Origin: Paraphoma chrysanthemicola
Taxonomy: Eukaryota > Ascomycota > Dothideomycetes > Pleosporales > Phaeosphaeriaceae
Length of the DNA stretch: 64,000 nt
NCBI GenBank assembly: GCA_020744225.1
Contig: JAGMWG010000001.1
Span: forward strand, 248,001 to 312,000
Reading direction: 5' to 3'
Made by a program: the position numbers and the translations under genes. Position 1 is the stretch's first letter; every line of letters begins with the position of its first letter. Of the stretch, positions 11,048 to 23,008 are shown piece by piece. The notes under the pieces were generated by a model, which was given only the letters and a program-made list of their open reading frames with translations, was not told the DNA's origin and searched no databases.

Positions 11048-12055
11048 ATGGAGACCCGCGAAGACATGGTCAAGATTCATCCGCAAGGCGACACCGTTAT
11101 CATCCTGAGAAACACCGATGGCAGCCCGCTGCAGGATTGGCCTGATCGCGACGAGGTGCGATACCTCGTTTCCTCCACCCAGCTAGGCGCCGTATCGAGC
11201 GACTGGTCCGATAGTCGAACAACCCCGAGACCATTCCTGACCCGGCAGATGGACGCTACCACATCCGTGAGTACGACTTGAGCGCAAGGGCGATGTGGAT
11301 CGTCTTGCAGCTTGCGCATTGGCAGACAGATATCACGCCACTTGACACGACATTCTCGCTTTACATGGCTGTAAACACTATAATCCACTTGTATAGACTG
11401 GAAACGGTACTGGCGTTTCGCCTGGAGACCATGGCGGAGCGTGTAGGTGAAGGAAGCGATTGCCTCACACGCAGCATTTCTCTCATATGCAGCAAGAAAA
11501 GCGTATACTGGCTCTTCATGGCCTGGACGTTAAAGAACTGGAGCGACTTCCGTCCCTTGGCTGTGCTTATTATGGCTAAGTCGACAACCAAGATCGACTT
11601 CGTCGACCTTCCTTTCCCCGCCAGCGTCAAAGGTGCGTTCTACCAATTCATTTCTTTGCCGTTTCTGACCTGAGATACAGCTAAGCTCAACTCGCATCGT
11701 AGTTCTGCCATCGACCATCTGCTATCACACATGGGTCGCTTGCTCAGACGCTTGACAGAAGGCCTAGAGCGATATTCTGAAGCATGCAATGCTATGCTGC
11801 TCGGCTCGCTTCTTAGGGGTCTGCACCGTGCTGGCTTGGTCGGACGTGTGCAGGGTGGGCCTGATACTACAGAGGGGTTGAGCTTCGAGCAAGTCTTTGA
11901 GGCCGCTGAGTATATCAAGACCGTCGGCTTGGTACGATGGCGAAGTTCAGGACATGCCGCATCCTTGCAGACTTGCGGACCTCATTGACCCTGTGTTGGA
12001 CTACGCGCAAGAGCGTCTTCAGCTGGAGGCGGCCGATTTTGGCATGGATGGATGA
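11048..12055 (+). pseudogene. BTB-like gene with two frameshifts
   Basis: The start (METREDMVKIHPQGDTVIIL, then EVRYLVSSTQLGAVSSDW) matches the opening of fungal BTB proteins. Near 11,210-11,225 coding sense jumps by one base into a frame reading IPDPADGRYHIREYDLSARA, then a long helical stretch. A good intron (11633..11680, ACAG acceptor) follows SVK, and exon 2 runs SHRSSAIDHLLSHMGRLLRR and on to YIKTVGL. Near 11,935 sense jumps again into a frame ending LADLIDPVLDYAQERLQLEA and a TGA at 12053-12055. No legal intron explains either jump (a candidate for the second would be only 27 nt). So this is a pseudogene or contains two sequencing indels. Confidence 0.55.
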
Positions 12056-12145
12056 GCTGCACTCGGAGGTGCGGCTTGAGTGGCGTGAGTGCTGATCGTA
12101 TCCTTGATCGCGATGAAAGAGAGGTTGTATACAGCCGTACCCAGT

Positions 12146-14828
12146 TCAGAAAGGCCAGAGGAGGTGCAACACCAGCACGCAAGCTGGCAAGGTCAAACCC
12201 ATAGATGTCATCGACGCGCCACCTCGAGCTGTCCTATTTGGAGCGCCGTTTCCATCAGCAGCACCCGTGATTCCCGCTCCATCTGTCTTTCTTCCATCTG
12301 CCTTGCTCTTGACCGGAATCACACTCGTTCCCTCCTTACTAACAGCCACAACACTCCCACTCTTCAGCATGACTGTCGTCCCAGCAAAGACGACCATACC
12401 ACCCGGCCCAGACAGCGTCAGCCTCTCGCCCATGATCAGTTTGCCATTGACCAGGGTGTATGTGTTCGAGCCGATCGTGATATATTCTTTCGACACGGGT
12501 AGTGGTAATACTTTCGTGCCCGAGTGATCGATGATAGTGACACCTAAGATGCCGATGCTGTAAGTTGTTCCGCTGATAGCTATCGGCGGATCGCCGGGTC
12601 GAAGAGTCTGCCCAGCGCGGATGATCAGACCACCTGATGCGTCGAACGGAACAACAGAAGGCCCAACAGTAATGGGAGGCGTTTCGGCAGAAATAGCTGG
12701 GAGAGGGACAGTTGATGTGCCTCCCTTACTAACCATAACAACTCCGGAGGTGCCTAGACTCATCGTCGTACCATCGACTGTGACTGGTGGTTGGCCTGGC
12801 TTCAAAGTCACGCCTGGCTTGATAATGATCTGGCCCGGAACATTAATTGGAAAGACTGAAGTCCCGACTGTAATGACTGGTTGCTGGGGAACAGCCGCAG
12901 GAACGGAAAATGTAGTTCTGCCGCTAGTATCTTCGACGATGACGCCTGAAGGCCCAAAGCTAAACGTTGTTCCATCTACTGTGGCCGGCGCATCTTGTGG
13001 TCGCAAGGTTACGCCTGGCCTAACGATGAGTCCATTCGAGGGATCAACTGGTATGACAGATGATCCAATGGTGACGGACGGCAGTGGTGTACCAACAGCA
13101 CTGCTCGGTGCTCCCACTTGGGTTGGAAAATGCTCATCTTCGGAAGGCTTTTGTGGCTTTACAGTCTTTTCAGGTCTACTAGTCACAACTGGCATTCCAC
13201 CGCCCCCTGGCTGCCCTGGTATCGCCGGACTAATGATGGGATGAAATTCACCCCCGGGCGTCGGCGTAGCTTCTGCACTGGAGAACATATTTACTGGTGT
13301 CAAGGCGATCGGCGGGTCATACGCCGCGTACGAGTCAAAATCACAAGTCGCCCAGGCGGGATCCAAGTTGCGAATTTGAGGCGGCATCATCATATCAGGG
13401 AAGTAGTCGTCCGGCTTGATGAGAGTTCCACAGAACTTGGCAATGTCAAAATCGTCTTGTGCACCGTAGCCTGCTTGAGCGCATTTCTGCTGCCCGGAGT
13501 AAGCGCTCCATGGTGTTGGTGGCCCATTGAAATCGTCGTAGTTGACGGGCCAGGGAACAAGGTCCCACTTGACGGGGAATGGAGCAAATGCATTGGGGTA
13601 ACTTCGGATACTGTGTAGATCATCTGATGCTATGGTAATGACACGGTTCGTTTCCGGATTACGTCGAAGGATGGCCGAGCCGCAGTTGTCGTTGACCCTG
13701 GGCTCGATATAGGAGATATAGACATTGCCTTCGTACATCGTGATACCCTTCGTTATTGCGTAGCGACCGGTCGTAGTAGGCTTGTAGGTATGGTTGTAAT
13801 CTGGAACGTAATCACTGGCCCAGCCACCCGCTGGCGCAGAGGCGCAGTAATCTCGGCTGACTGACGTAGTGGGTGGCCAATAGAACAAGGACATGGCGAA
13901 CATCCCATTGAAATGGCAACCGGTACTGATGCAGGCAGAACAGTATGGTCTGACCGGCTCCATGTTGTATGCCTGGTATTCCAGATCCATGGAGGAGAAT
14001 GAAGTGATAGCCGACGAGTAGCTTGTCTGCAAGGAAAGGCAATCGTTGAAAGGAATGGTACATGTTGGGATTGGTAATGGAAAAGGCGGATTGTCGACGA
14101 CTGTCTCTAATCGCTCCCCTTTCCATACCGTTGTCGATACCACAGTTGTCACGGATCCTGCGTAGCATAGACTACCGCACGTCATCGTGCACTCGTACAG
14201 CTCGGTGGAGTAGGTCGTCAACTCATAGTTCCAGGTATACATTTGAGTGTGTTCGAGCTGCGTTGTAGGTTCCCACCACCACCAGGCAGTCTCGTACGCG
14301 TCGAATTCGGCTTGGCAGACATTTCTTGTTCCATTACCAATAGCATTGGTAGTGCTATTGGGATACAATGGCGATGTGTATATTACAGGCGGTCGTGTAA
14401 TTGTGTTGTTGAAGGCACCAGGGGGCGTAGTGCTATTTCGCCAGAATGAGGATGTACTGGCAGTGGCATTGCTCGCTCGAACCGAGGATGTAGCATTTGA
14501 CCGAGTTGGAGTGGTGATAATGCTGGGATTTGCTAGGACTGTAGCTGCATTGAGTGGAAACTGAAGTGCTATTACATTATTCAACGCTGGTGACGAGGTC
14601 GCGTTGACCAAGGCCGTCCAGTGATCTGTGTTGGCAAGATGAGGAGATGAACTTGAATTGAGTGAGGTAGAAGAAGTTGTCGTATTATATAAAAGAGTGA
14701 CGATTGTTGTATCTGCACTTTTAATGAGTAATGATTCAGTCGCACCGTACATCCAACTTACTAGTAAGCCATCGCGCTTCTGCCACGGCGAAAAGCGGCA
14801 CAAACGTACTAAACCATGCTGCGCGCAT
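12146..14828 (-). CDS. GPI-anchored cell-surface protein with four ~60-aa repeats
   Basis: Two exons, complement(12146..14712, 14762..14828), intron 49 nt (GTAAGT ... TGCAG); 877 aa. The short first exon supplies a signal peptide (MRAAWFSTFVPLFAVAEA); the longer unspliced frame that begins at 14803 has none, which decides the model. Residues about 20-180 are Ser/Thr/Asn-rich. The middle (about 150-480) is Cys- and Trp-rich with CNGMF-type patterns. The C-terminal third holds four imperfect repeats of about 60 aa, each of the form ITxGxSVxPxxxxGxIIxPG followed by TLxPGxPPxxxxGTTxSxG and ending VPLP; the fourth is the most diverged. The last 30 residues (small residues, then LPACVLVLHLLWPF) form a GPI-attachment signal. 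A wall-associated role is inferred; no family name is known to me. Confidence 0.85.
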
Positions 14829-15912
14829 CCTTCAGGATAACGAGATCACACCGAAAAGAGTGGCGGTGGGATTCCCACGAAAAGACCAACATCGAGGCCC
14901 TCCATGTAATAAGGAGAATTTTAGTAGGATTCGCTACCACACGGCATGGCTGTGCTCTTGTATTATACCCGTGTTGCGATAGATTGAGATGGGACCTGCA
15001 GCTTATGCGTCTGACAATTTGACGGCCTCCCGAAGTTGTGATTGGTCGCGTGTCAAGGATGTCGCTCTAGAAAATGGTTAATTGAACCGTTTTTTGCATG
15101 GTTCTACATTGAGCCGGGTTGGCGTCGAGTCTGTGCGGCAACCGAAGACCAACGTTCGCATGTGGGGGCGAATGAAGCTCTTCAGCAGACATGCTGACCG
15201 TTTGAGGTCTACTCGAAACAGTGCTGACAGGAGTTTCCAGCTCGTGAGAGAGGTGCGCGTGGATCATGCGCTGATGTGTTCACGTGAAGCAGCGCATTGA
15301 AAGTCGAGCATCTCGCGTCTTTTGCTCAACTGATGGCCGTATGTACTGCGGAAAGTACAGGTCTAAAATTGGATCGTTGAACCATATGATGAGAGCGAAC
15401 TGATGTGCTGTTGCAGACGGGAAGGAACCGCTTAGCGCATGTCAGCCAGGGGCGTGCAGAAGGCGCGTCGATGTGCCATCATCGCCAGCTACGCATGCAT
15501 GATGGACAACGCCATACAATGATCGCGATAGAGTGGTACAAGTGCTGCGCAAAAGTCGCGCTCTAGACGCTATGTCGCTGTAGTGGACGCTGAATGGTGA
15601 GTTGGAGACAGGAAGGAGCCCCTCGAAGCTTATCAGCATGACGCGCTAGGCCAATTCGGGCGAGCTCACAAGCACATGAACAACCCATATTGAAGCTTGG
15701 ACAGATTTGAAGGTAAAAATTGCATTCAGGGTGCGATCGCACAGTATACAGTACAACAGGGTATTCAAACAATCGCTCAGACAGTCCAAAAACTAAACGC
15801 CACGCTTCATCATAATAGGCCTCCCCATCCATCCAGGCTTCATAGCACATCTTTGGCCAGATGCGGCAAACCAACACTCTCTAGGCCGATCTTGCCTTCA
15901 AGCATCGAACGC
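14829..15912. other. Intergenic, nothing convincing
   Basis: Upstream region of the GPI-protein gene (minus) and 3' region of the small coiled-coil gene (minus). Short frames on both strands lack coding character. Confidence 0.5.
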
Positions 15913-16399
15913 TCAAATATGATCATGTCCTACACCAAATTAGCCAAATCCACAACCCCCATCACAAGAATCAATACTTACGCCCAAGAGCCCGTCCCTT
16001 CTTCCCCAAAGCCTTGGCCTCACTCTGCTTGATCTTCGCCAACCTTGCTTCCTCGGCTGCTTCCCTCTCCAAACGATGCACATGTTCCCGCGCCTCACGC
16101 ACCGCATTCTTGGCCACAAGTAACGCGCGATCCGCCTCGCGCTCCGCTGCTTCAGCTTGTCTCAGGCTCTGCGTTGCGGCGTTGATGCTTGGGTCGTGCG
16201 AGCTGCGCGAGAACATTCCTGAAGTGCGCTTGGGGCTGGTGGTGGTCGTGTGGTGGTGGGTTGTTGTGGTGTGATGGCGCTGGTCACGGAGAGATGGGGA
16301 TGAGGAGCGGCGGCGATGGAAAAGGGATGGTTTACGGCCTGGGGCTGTAGTGTGTGTGACTGGAGGAGGGGAGGGTTCGCGGCGTCCGAAGAGAGGCAT
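15913..16399 (-). CDS. Small basic coiled-coil protein, conserved in fungi
   Basis: Two exons, complement(15913..15929, 15982..16399), intron 52 nt with perfect GTAAGT donor, CTAAT branch and GTAG acceptor; 144 aa. The unspliced frame would end ALGRKY; splicing to a 17-nt last exon ends ALGRHDHI, which I recall as closer to relatives. The N-terminus (MPLFGRREPSPPP) is followed by a His/Thr/Ser-rich basic linker. Residues about 70-130 form an Ala/Glu/Arg amphipathic helix (QAEAAEREADRALLVAKNAV, then HVHRLEREAAEEARLAKIKQ). It has no TM and no signal peptide. Function unknown; possibly stress- or conidia-related, which is a guess. Confidence 0.75.
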
Positions 16400-17067
16400 G
16401 ATTGCGGTAGTTGGGTTTGGTGGAGGAGATGTAAAGGGTAATTGTTATTTGTATGAGGAGATTGCAATTGAGATGTTGGACTTGGATGAGATGCAGAATA
16501 AGGCAGATACTAAGGCACGTTTATATACTTCTCAAGATATGATGAGACGTTGCGGTGTACAATATGCTTGATCCAGAAATCAGGATCGTGGGCCGTGTCG
16601 CATGACGTCAAAGCCCCCCGAAACGGGAGTTGGATCATCATTGTGCGTTGCAGCCGCATCGTCATCACTCATCTCACAAATGAGCAATTGGGCGCCAGAG
16701 ATTGAATTGAAATGCGACGACGATGTTGAAGATGCAGTCGCGATGTTCTAGCGCTGGTGGTGTTTTGTGGGTCTTTGGCAGCCGTTGGACCCTTGGTGTA
16801 CCAGCTTTGCTCTACGGCTAGTGAGCTTAAATCAACTTCGAGGGGAGCGAATGCGCCGACTCATCCGGCCGTGTTTACCGGCTTGGAGGTGCGATAATGG
16901 CTGCGAGGATCATAGCGCGTGAGAATTTGTATGCTGTGTCGAATATAATATGGATTTGAATACGCTGAAGATACCATCCGCCCGTCCGTTGTTGACGCTT
17001 GCGCGTGCTTCGTCGGTGTAGAACAATGCGCCTGCCCATGCGACCGTATATATGCATACAAATAGAA
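16400..17067. other. Intergenic, nothing seen
   Basis: Promoter of the coiled-coil gene and 3' region of the transporter gene, both on the minus strand. No gene or repeat. Confidence 0.5.
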
Positions 17068-18873
17068 TCAGCTACATTGAGCATGTTCGCCAGTACCCAT
17101 TGCCATTTTGCTGGTAGTTTTGATGATGGAAATGACCATCACAGTGCACCCAAACGCCACGATCGCCATTGCCAAGTATGTCTTGGAGCTCTTCTTCGAC
17201 AGCTTGATGTAGCATAACGGTGGAAGGATGAACGCCAGCGCACACGCGGAAGTTGCGCCAAAAAGTTCGAACACGACCCCAAGGTCGCAGGTCAGAAGAG
17301 ATAGCGCCAGAGCCGTAACTACCAGAGAGGTGGAGAAGATCAGGTGGCGGTTCGGATGGAATGGGTCATCCGGAAACCAGTAATTGTTCATGACCTCCCG
17401 GCAGACGAAGGCTTCCAGTGGTAGTGTTGTCAGCATATTCAGACCGAAGAACAGTCGAGCAATGTTGACCATCAAGTTGTCTTTCGGGAAGTTGTTGAGA
17501 ACGTTGCCGAGCGTCTTGTCGCCAAAGGTAAGGTACCCCGAGAGGGCCATGACCAGACACGCGACCAACGAGATGCTCGTGCTGTAATGTGTCACACGCG
17601 AAAAGCGGTCTATTGTGGGTTTCCGCAGAGAGCCATAGATGAGGAGACTGTTATGGTGGCAGACAAACGCAAAGGATATGACGCCAATCGCCTCGAAGAT
17701 GCCAGCATGTATGATGAGGGAGCCGCGCAGCTGCCCTCTTGACTCGGGCGGGACACGAAAGGCTTGCGTGATAACCGTCACAATAATGACGGACATACTA
17801 ACCAGAGCAAAGCCACTGGCTTTGGCGAGCTATAAGGGTGAGCTGAGTGTAGTGTCGCATGGGGCTCAAGGCATAAATACCTTTGCAATGTCTCGGTAAA
17901 GCGACAGGGGGTATGATATACCAAGGATGAGGAAAATCATCACCGCACGCCGATCTGTGAGTAACCAGAGAAAGGCCATGTCATCTAGGGACGGGAACAA
18001 AGACTGCATAACTGTGGGTATTGTGTCCCCCACAATGACGCAAAATGCGACCATGCCGCCGAAAGCACTGCGATCCGTCAGAACATCTTCCGTGAACATC
18101 AAAATGCACATACAACAGCCATTGTGCCAGCGAAATCGCTATCAAGCCCGACTTGCCGAAACAGTGTTGTACGGTGGCCTGGAAGGAGTCGGTGCCGCTC
18201 AGCTTCGAGTTGATGACGATCAAGCGTATTGTCCAGTCGACGATGATTGTGAGACCAATGAGGAGTGCGGTGCCTGTGACGAGGCCAGCGTTGCGGATGG
18301 CGTAGGGTTGGCCGATGATGCCAGCACCACTGCTCAAAGTCAGTCCTCACTCCTGCTTCGCCCTTGTTGGGACGCTCACATGATGCTATTTGCCATGTTC
18401 ATAAAAGCGCTCCGCATGCCGCTCCGTGGCCTTGCGCTTTCGAGATAGTCTTCAGGGTCAAATGCCTCTTCCGCAACCGTGACACTCGGCGCCTCGATGC
18501 CGGTCAGAAGCGGCAATCTCTGGACTCTTTCTCTGCCATCCCCGCCATTTGCGCTCATGTAGTCGTCCCCATCCAGCTCTATCCAGTCTCCGCTTGGTGC
18601 GTGGCCGTTCAGACTTCTCCGTAGGGCTTCCTCCTCAAAGCGAACACGATTCGGCGTTCGCGGAGCACCATCGGGCCGAGGCTGTGCGAATGAGGACTGT
18701 CGCTTCTGGCTGAAGCCATTCGGACGCGAGCCTGGCGGTGCCGGCGATGTCGAGGTTGCTCGGGAGGAGGAAGGCGACGGGGAGAGGCGGAGTGGGCTCG
18801 GCTGCCGCTCGTGTTCGGGTTCGGAGTCGCTGTCGGAAGGGTGCTCATGCAGGAGCTTCTGCGACTCGCTCAT
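17068..18873 (-). CDS. Vacuolar-type amino acid transporter (AAAP/AVT family)
   Basis: Four exons, complement(17068..17829, 17881..18067, 18114..18329, 18380..18873), 552 aa; all introns 46-51 nt. An alternative upstream ATG at 18939 adds 22 aa. The first 150 residues are a disordered Ser/Pro/Glu-rich cytosolic tail, as in yeast Avt proteins. Then comes the family entry motif RSGMRSAFMNMANSIIGAGI followed by IGQPYA, with about ten further TM helices, including WTIRLIVINSKLSG, FAFGGMVAFCVIVGDTIPTV and SFAFVCHHNSLLIYGSLRKP. It should move neutral amino acids across the vacuolar or an endosomal membrane by proton exchange or symport. The layout is closest to yeast Avt2-type members, but substrate cannot be read from sequence. 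Confidence 0.92.
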
Positions 18874-19810
18874 CGTGGCATTGTCGAGGCGTGAAAGGAC
18901 AGAAACCGATTTCTTGAAGGGTGATGTAAGCACCACCACCCCGGCCAGCTATTGAAACTCCAAGACCCCTGCATTGCACTTGGCCGCATTCAGCGAAGCT
19001 TGCCAAGCCGTCGCTTCCGGCCCGCCGCGTGGGCAACGGTGGGGCTACAGACCTCATCGCATATGCGCATCCACTCACTACGCTTCATTGTGCATGGAGC
19101 GGATTACCAGTGCAGAGTGCGTTTTCCGAGATGGAATATTCTGATACCGGCGGGACGGCACCAGCCCTTTCTTGCGCTGCCGCAGGTAGCGGTACTCATT
19201 ACCTCTCACAACACCTCACCGGATTCAGCATTTGCGCGTAGAAGGCGGTCCAGCAAGCTGTCCGTAGCGTTCTCGACCGATTTAGCAACATCGATGGCGT
19301 TATGCGGCGAGATATGATTCCTGCAGACATTTTCCTTCCAGTAACGATGGGCGGGCGCAAGCGCTAGGTGCACTGGATCAGACAGCTTGAGACAGCCTCG
19401 TGCGCCATTCCCGCCCCCGACAGTAAGCACGCCGCAACATCGCGACTGCCGCGTGCTAGGCTGATGTATCTACCAATCAGCTTTAAACTACAAGACTTTG
19501 CCCGATCATAGATGATAGGCTTGCTTAAACATCATTGGCTGGAACGGTCGCCGCGCATGGCGCGGCGGCACACTGAAGCAAGCCTTCGTCGCTACCTGCT
19601 ACCCTGAGATTACCCTGCTTGCCATTTGGAGGTGTTTCGGTGGAGCAGAAAGTCTACGTTTAGCGCCCTGTAACGTCCTTGCACCGCCCCCTGGACGTAC
19701 AAAACCAAGTCGTCAACCGCCTCGTGCCGCTATGGTACTCGACCTTCGCTCTTCACTTCTGTCCATCAAGTCTGTTTCGACCAAGCGTACACACTACTTA
19801 CAAGCTCGCC
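18874..19810. other. Intergenic between divergent membrane-protein genes
   Basis: About 0.9 kb that should carry the promoters of the transporter (minus) and the DUF3176 gene (plus). In-frame upstream codons exist for both genes. No other feature seen. Confidence 0.5.
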
Positions 19811-21822
19811 ATGAGTTGGGACCACACGAGATATAGTAGTGTTGAGCAAAGCCCGCATGATGCCTCCCTTTCTCCCATGCCCGTTCAGGATAAGTCTGTC
19901 ATCAAACAGAACAATGAGTATTTTGAAGCTCAGGGTGCGCATCCTCGGATGCATTCATCGAGATCAATCTGGATGCTTGTGCGCGAGTGGCGATGGGAGT
20001 TTGCAACCTGGCTGCTCGGGAGTTGTGCTCTCTTTGCAATCATTGCGCTCTTAGCTTGTTTTCAAGATCGCGCGCTCAGAGAATGGTTTTCCAACATCCG
20101 CTTAGCCACAGTAGTAGCTGCACTTTCGCAAGCATCGCAGTCTGCCTTGCTCGTCTCCGTGTCGTCTTGCATTGGGCAGCTGAAGTGGGACTGGCTACGG
20201 CAGAAACGCTCGACGTCTGATCTTGACATCTTCGACGGAGCATCACGCGGTCCTAACGGAAGCTTGTTGATGCTCACAAAAATTCAGTTGTTAGTGCCAC
20301 GTCCCTACCATTGTGTTCATTCTAATTTGAATAGTCATCTTGTATCGGTTGGCGCACTTGCGACCATTATGCTCCTGGCTTTCTCTCCCTTTGCACAGCA
20401 GTCCAACACAATTGAATTACGCATAGTGAACAGTACCGGATTCGAATCAAATGCTACTATAAATCGATCCTTGGACTATAACATTCGTTCTAGCGTCATA
20501 CCTTTTATGGATATCAGCCATTCTGATGAGTTTGGTCAACTTAGGAAAGGGTTTAAAGAATGTAAGACCCTACTCAATCATGGTCATCACTTTGACGCAT
20601 GCTGATCGTCTCATACAGATCACGAACACAATGTCCGAGCCGTGTTATCAAGTGTGCTTTCCACAGACCCAAGCCCATCCGACATTGTGGGGAACTGTAC
20701 GTCAGAAGCTTGTAGCTGGCAGCCATATACGAGCCTTGGTGTTTGTGCCTCTGTCGAAGACATCTCCTCCCGTGGTGTAATGTATAACAACTCTATGGGG
20801 CATCCAAATCTTCGAATAGCTGGGGCCAATTGGCAACCACCGTCACAGGAGCTTAGTGGAACAGACATTTTCTGGATGGCTGCTCCTGTCGGCAACCCGG
20901 GAAACCTGACAACAGCACGACCGGCAGCAATTACCGAGATATACGTCGCGTACTATCCAGCATGCAATAGTACCAATCAGCCGAGACGAGGTGCAGGAAC
21001 GGAATTGACAGAGCCGCGCCGCAACGCGTCCAACTGGAAAGTATTCAAAGGTACACTGAGCGCCTGTGTGCAGACGTTGAACTCGACTTACAACAACTCG
21101 ATGACAACGACAATCATTGACACTCATCGCGACCTCAATTGGACACGCGACCTTGTCACACACTACAAAGGTGAAGAATTCCGCATCTCCCAAAAAGAGC
21201 TGGACCAGTGGGCTGCGCTTTTTGAGAGAACGCTGAAGGGAGCTGCAATGCTCTGTGAGGATTGCGATAATTACTACAAAGGCAGTTGGGTGCCTGTTAT
21301 CGTCAATGAGATCATTGGCCCAACGCCATGGAAATGCGATCCTAGTCTGGGGCTAGATTATGGGCTCAAAGGCTTCACTCGAAGACTCAACAATATAGCA
21401 ACATCATTGAGTAATTCGTAAGTCTACGACATTTGGTAATTGGAAGGTCTGTAAGCTAACCTCGAAACAGAATGCGTACTCAGACTTCTGACGGCGTGCT
21501 GCCCCTCTCGGTCGTCCAAGGCACGGCGTGGACTTCAGAGCAGTACATTTCCGTCGACTTCAGATGGCTGTCGCTGCCATGCGGGATATACCTTATCATT
21601 ACATCCTTTTTGCTCGCAACGATCTGGAAGTCGAGAAGGCAAGACGTTCCACTTTGGAAGTCTTCGCCGCTGGTGCTACTCGAAGCTGCTGATCAACACA
21701 ACGGGCTACAATCACTTGAAAGTGTGGAAAAGAATGCGAAGAAACGCGACATGCAGTTGAAGTACACTGGCAAGAATTGGTACCTGAGAGACGTCACCGA
21801 AAAGCACCACATGCAAGGGTGA
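19811..21822 (+). CDS. DUF3176-family membrane protein
   Basis: Four exons, 19811..20289, 20335..20561, 20619..21417, 21471..21822; 618 aa; introns 45-57 nt. The N-terminal block EWRWEFATWLLGSCALFAII starts TM1. It is followed by the family signature LSQASQSALLVSVSSCIGQL, then KWDWLRQKRSTSDLDIFDGA and SRGPNGS. TM3 is created by the first splice (FHLVSVGALATIMLLAFSPF). A long ectodomain with many Asn-X-Ser/Thr sites and paired Cys follows (NCTSEACSW, CEDCDNYY). A last TM helix (LPCGIYLIITSFLLATIWKS) leads to the motif KSSPLVLLEA and a cytosolic tail. The family is abundant in filamentous ascomycetes; its function is unknown. The ATG at 19811 was chosen over one at 19679, whose extra sequence looks non-coding. 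Confidence 0.9.
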
Positions 21823-22068
21823 ATCTTGGAGTCTTTCCGCTGTTGTCATATTCCAGGGGAACCTCTGTTTTTCCTAGCCGGTCACATCTCTACCGATTCA
21901 TAAACATTCGATATTATCATCCCCCCTACCATCATCATCGTTCGCGCCATTCCGGCCTACTCTTCGATGTCCATGACCTTCATACACCGCTAAACACAAT
22001 CTGCGAAGTATGTAAAATTCAGCTCACCAACACAAATACCCCATCACATTAAGAACCGCTTGCCATGA

Positions 22069-22652
22069 CTAATGTGTGACCAACATCCACATAAGCGCCA
22101 CCGCCCCAGTGATCAGCAGGATCATACATGTCGTCAGCAGCCGCACGCCTATACATGCGCTCCATTCACGGAGGTCAATATCCCGCGCTCGCCGCTGTTG
22201 AACGCCTGCTCGAAACTCTGCGTCTCGCCTATCTCCTTCCGATTATCGCTACTCCCCGCATTGCTCTCTTCATCTTTAGCTTCGTCATGATCGTGCGGTG
22301 GCGGCACGTGTCGCAGTTGAGGCAACAAACCGCGCCAATCTTCTTCGCGGTCTTCAACGTCGTCATAGTATGGCGTGAAAGAGTAAAGACTTTCGGCGTG
22401 GCTGTTATATGGCGGTGGCTGGCCTTTATGCATGTCGATTCTCTCTGCATTCAAGCGACTGGCCTTCGGCATTTCTTCGCTGTCCGTTTCGGGAGTGGTG
22501 GAGGTTGGCGTGGTGGGTCGAGACATTGGTTTGGGATAAGGAAGAGTGGGCGAGGGGTTAGTGGAGGGAAAATGGTCTGTGATGACGGCACGAGTGTTTG
22601 CAATGCGACGTTCGGAGAAGCGACGAATCGCTGTGAGATTCACGCTTGGCAT
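22069..22652 (-). CDS. Small tail-anchored protein, unknown function
   Basis: Two exons, complement(22069..22205, 22253..22652), intron 47 nt (donor GTAGCG, acceptor GAGCAG); 178 aa. The unspliced frame ends 167 aa after its start without a membrane segment. The splice moves into a frame that reads RRARDIDLREWSACIGVRLL and then a hydrophobic helix (TCMILLITGAVALMWMLV) ending THstop. The N-terminal 130 residues are polar and Pro/Ser/Asp-rich with a PPPYNS motif. The result is a typical C-tail-anchored architecture with the bulk facing the cytosol. The donor is non-consensus, so the splice is the weak point. Confidence 0.6.
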
Positions 22653-23008
22653 TCAAAACATCGCTATGAGAATTCATCGCTGATTCATTACTGAAATTGC
22701 TTTATCTCGATTCTTGAAATGAGTTGGTGTTGACCTTTCGAGATGCACGAAGACGTTGCACTTCATGGCTCTTTGGAGCAGGAATGTGACAAATCTTTCA
22801 CCATGCTCATATAACAATAAACACTTGGTACTGATAATATATGCGCTACTAAAGGTCTTGCTGCACGAGTCAGGTGACTCTGAGCTATGCAAATGGGTAC
22901 TGATCACTTTCAAAAGACTCATGAATCACAACAAACTGTTTGCCTAACCCTTCCTTCAATCCCACCTACGACGCCATCGTACTTTCACACTCCGCCAACT
23001 AATCCAGC
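22653..23008. other. Intergenic between divergent genes
   Basis: About 360 bp that should contain both promoters. Nothing specific seen. Confidence 0.5.

Noticed and set aside
11935..11965. Possible intron to explain the second frame jump in the BTB-like gene
   Set aside because: The only GT...AG pair that fits is about 27 nt, below the minimum for a spliceosomal intron.
22120..22145. Alternative 21-nt intron for the tail-anchored protein
   Set aside because: Too short to splice; the 47-nt intron 22206..22252 fits better.
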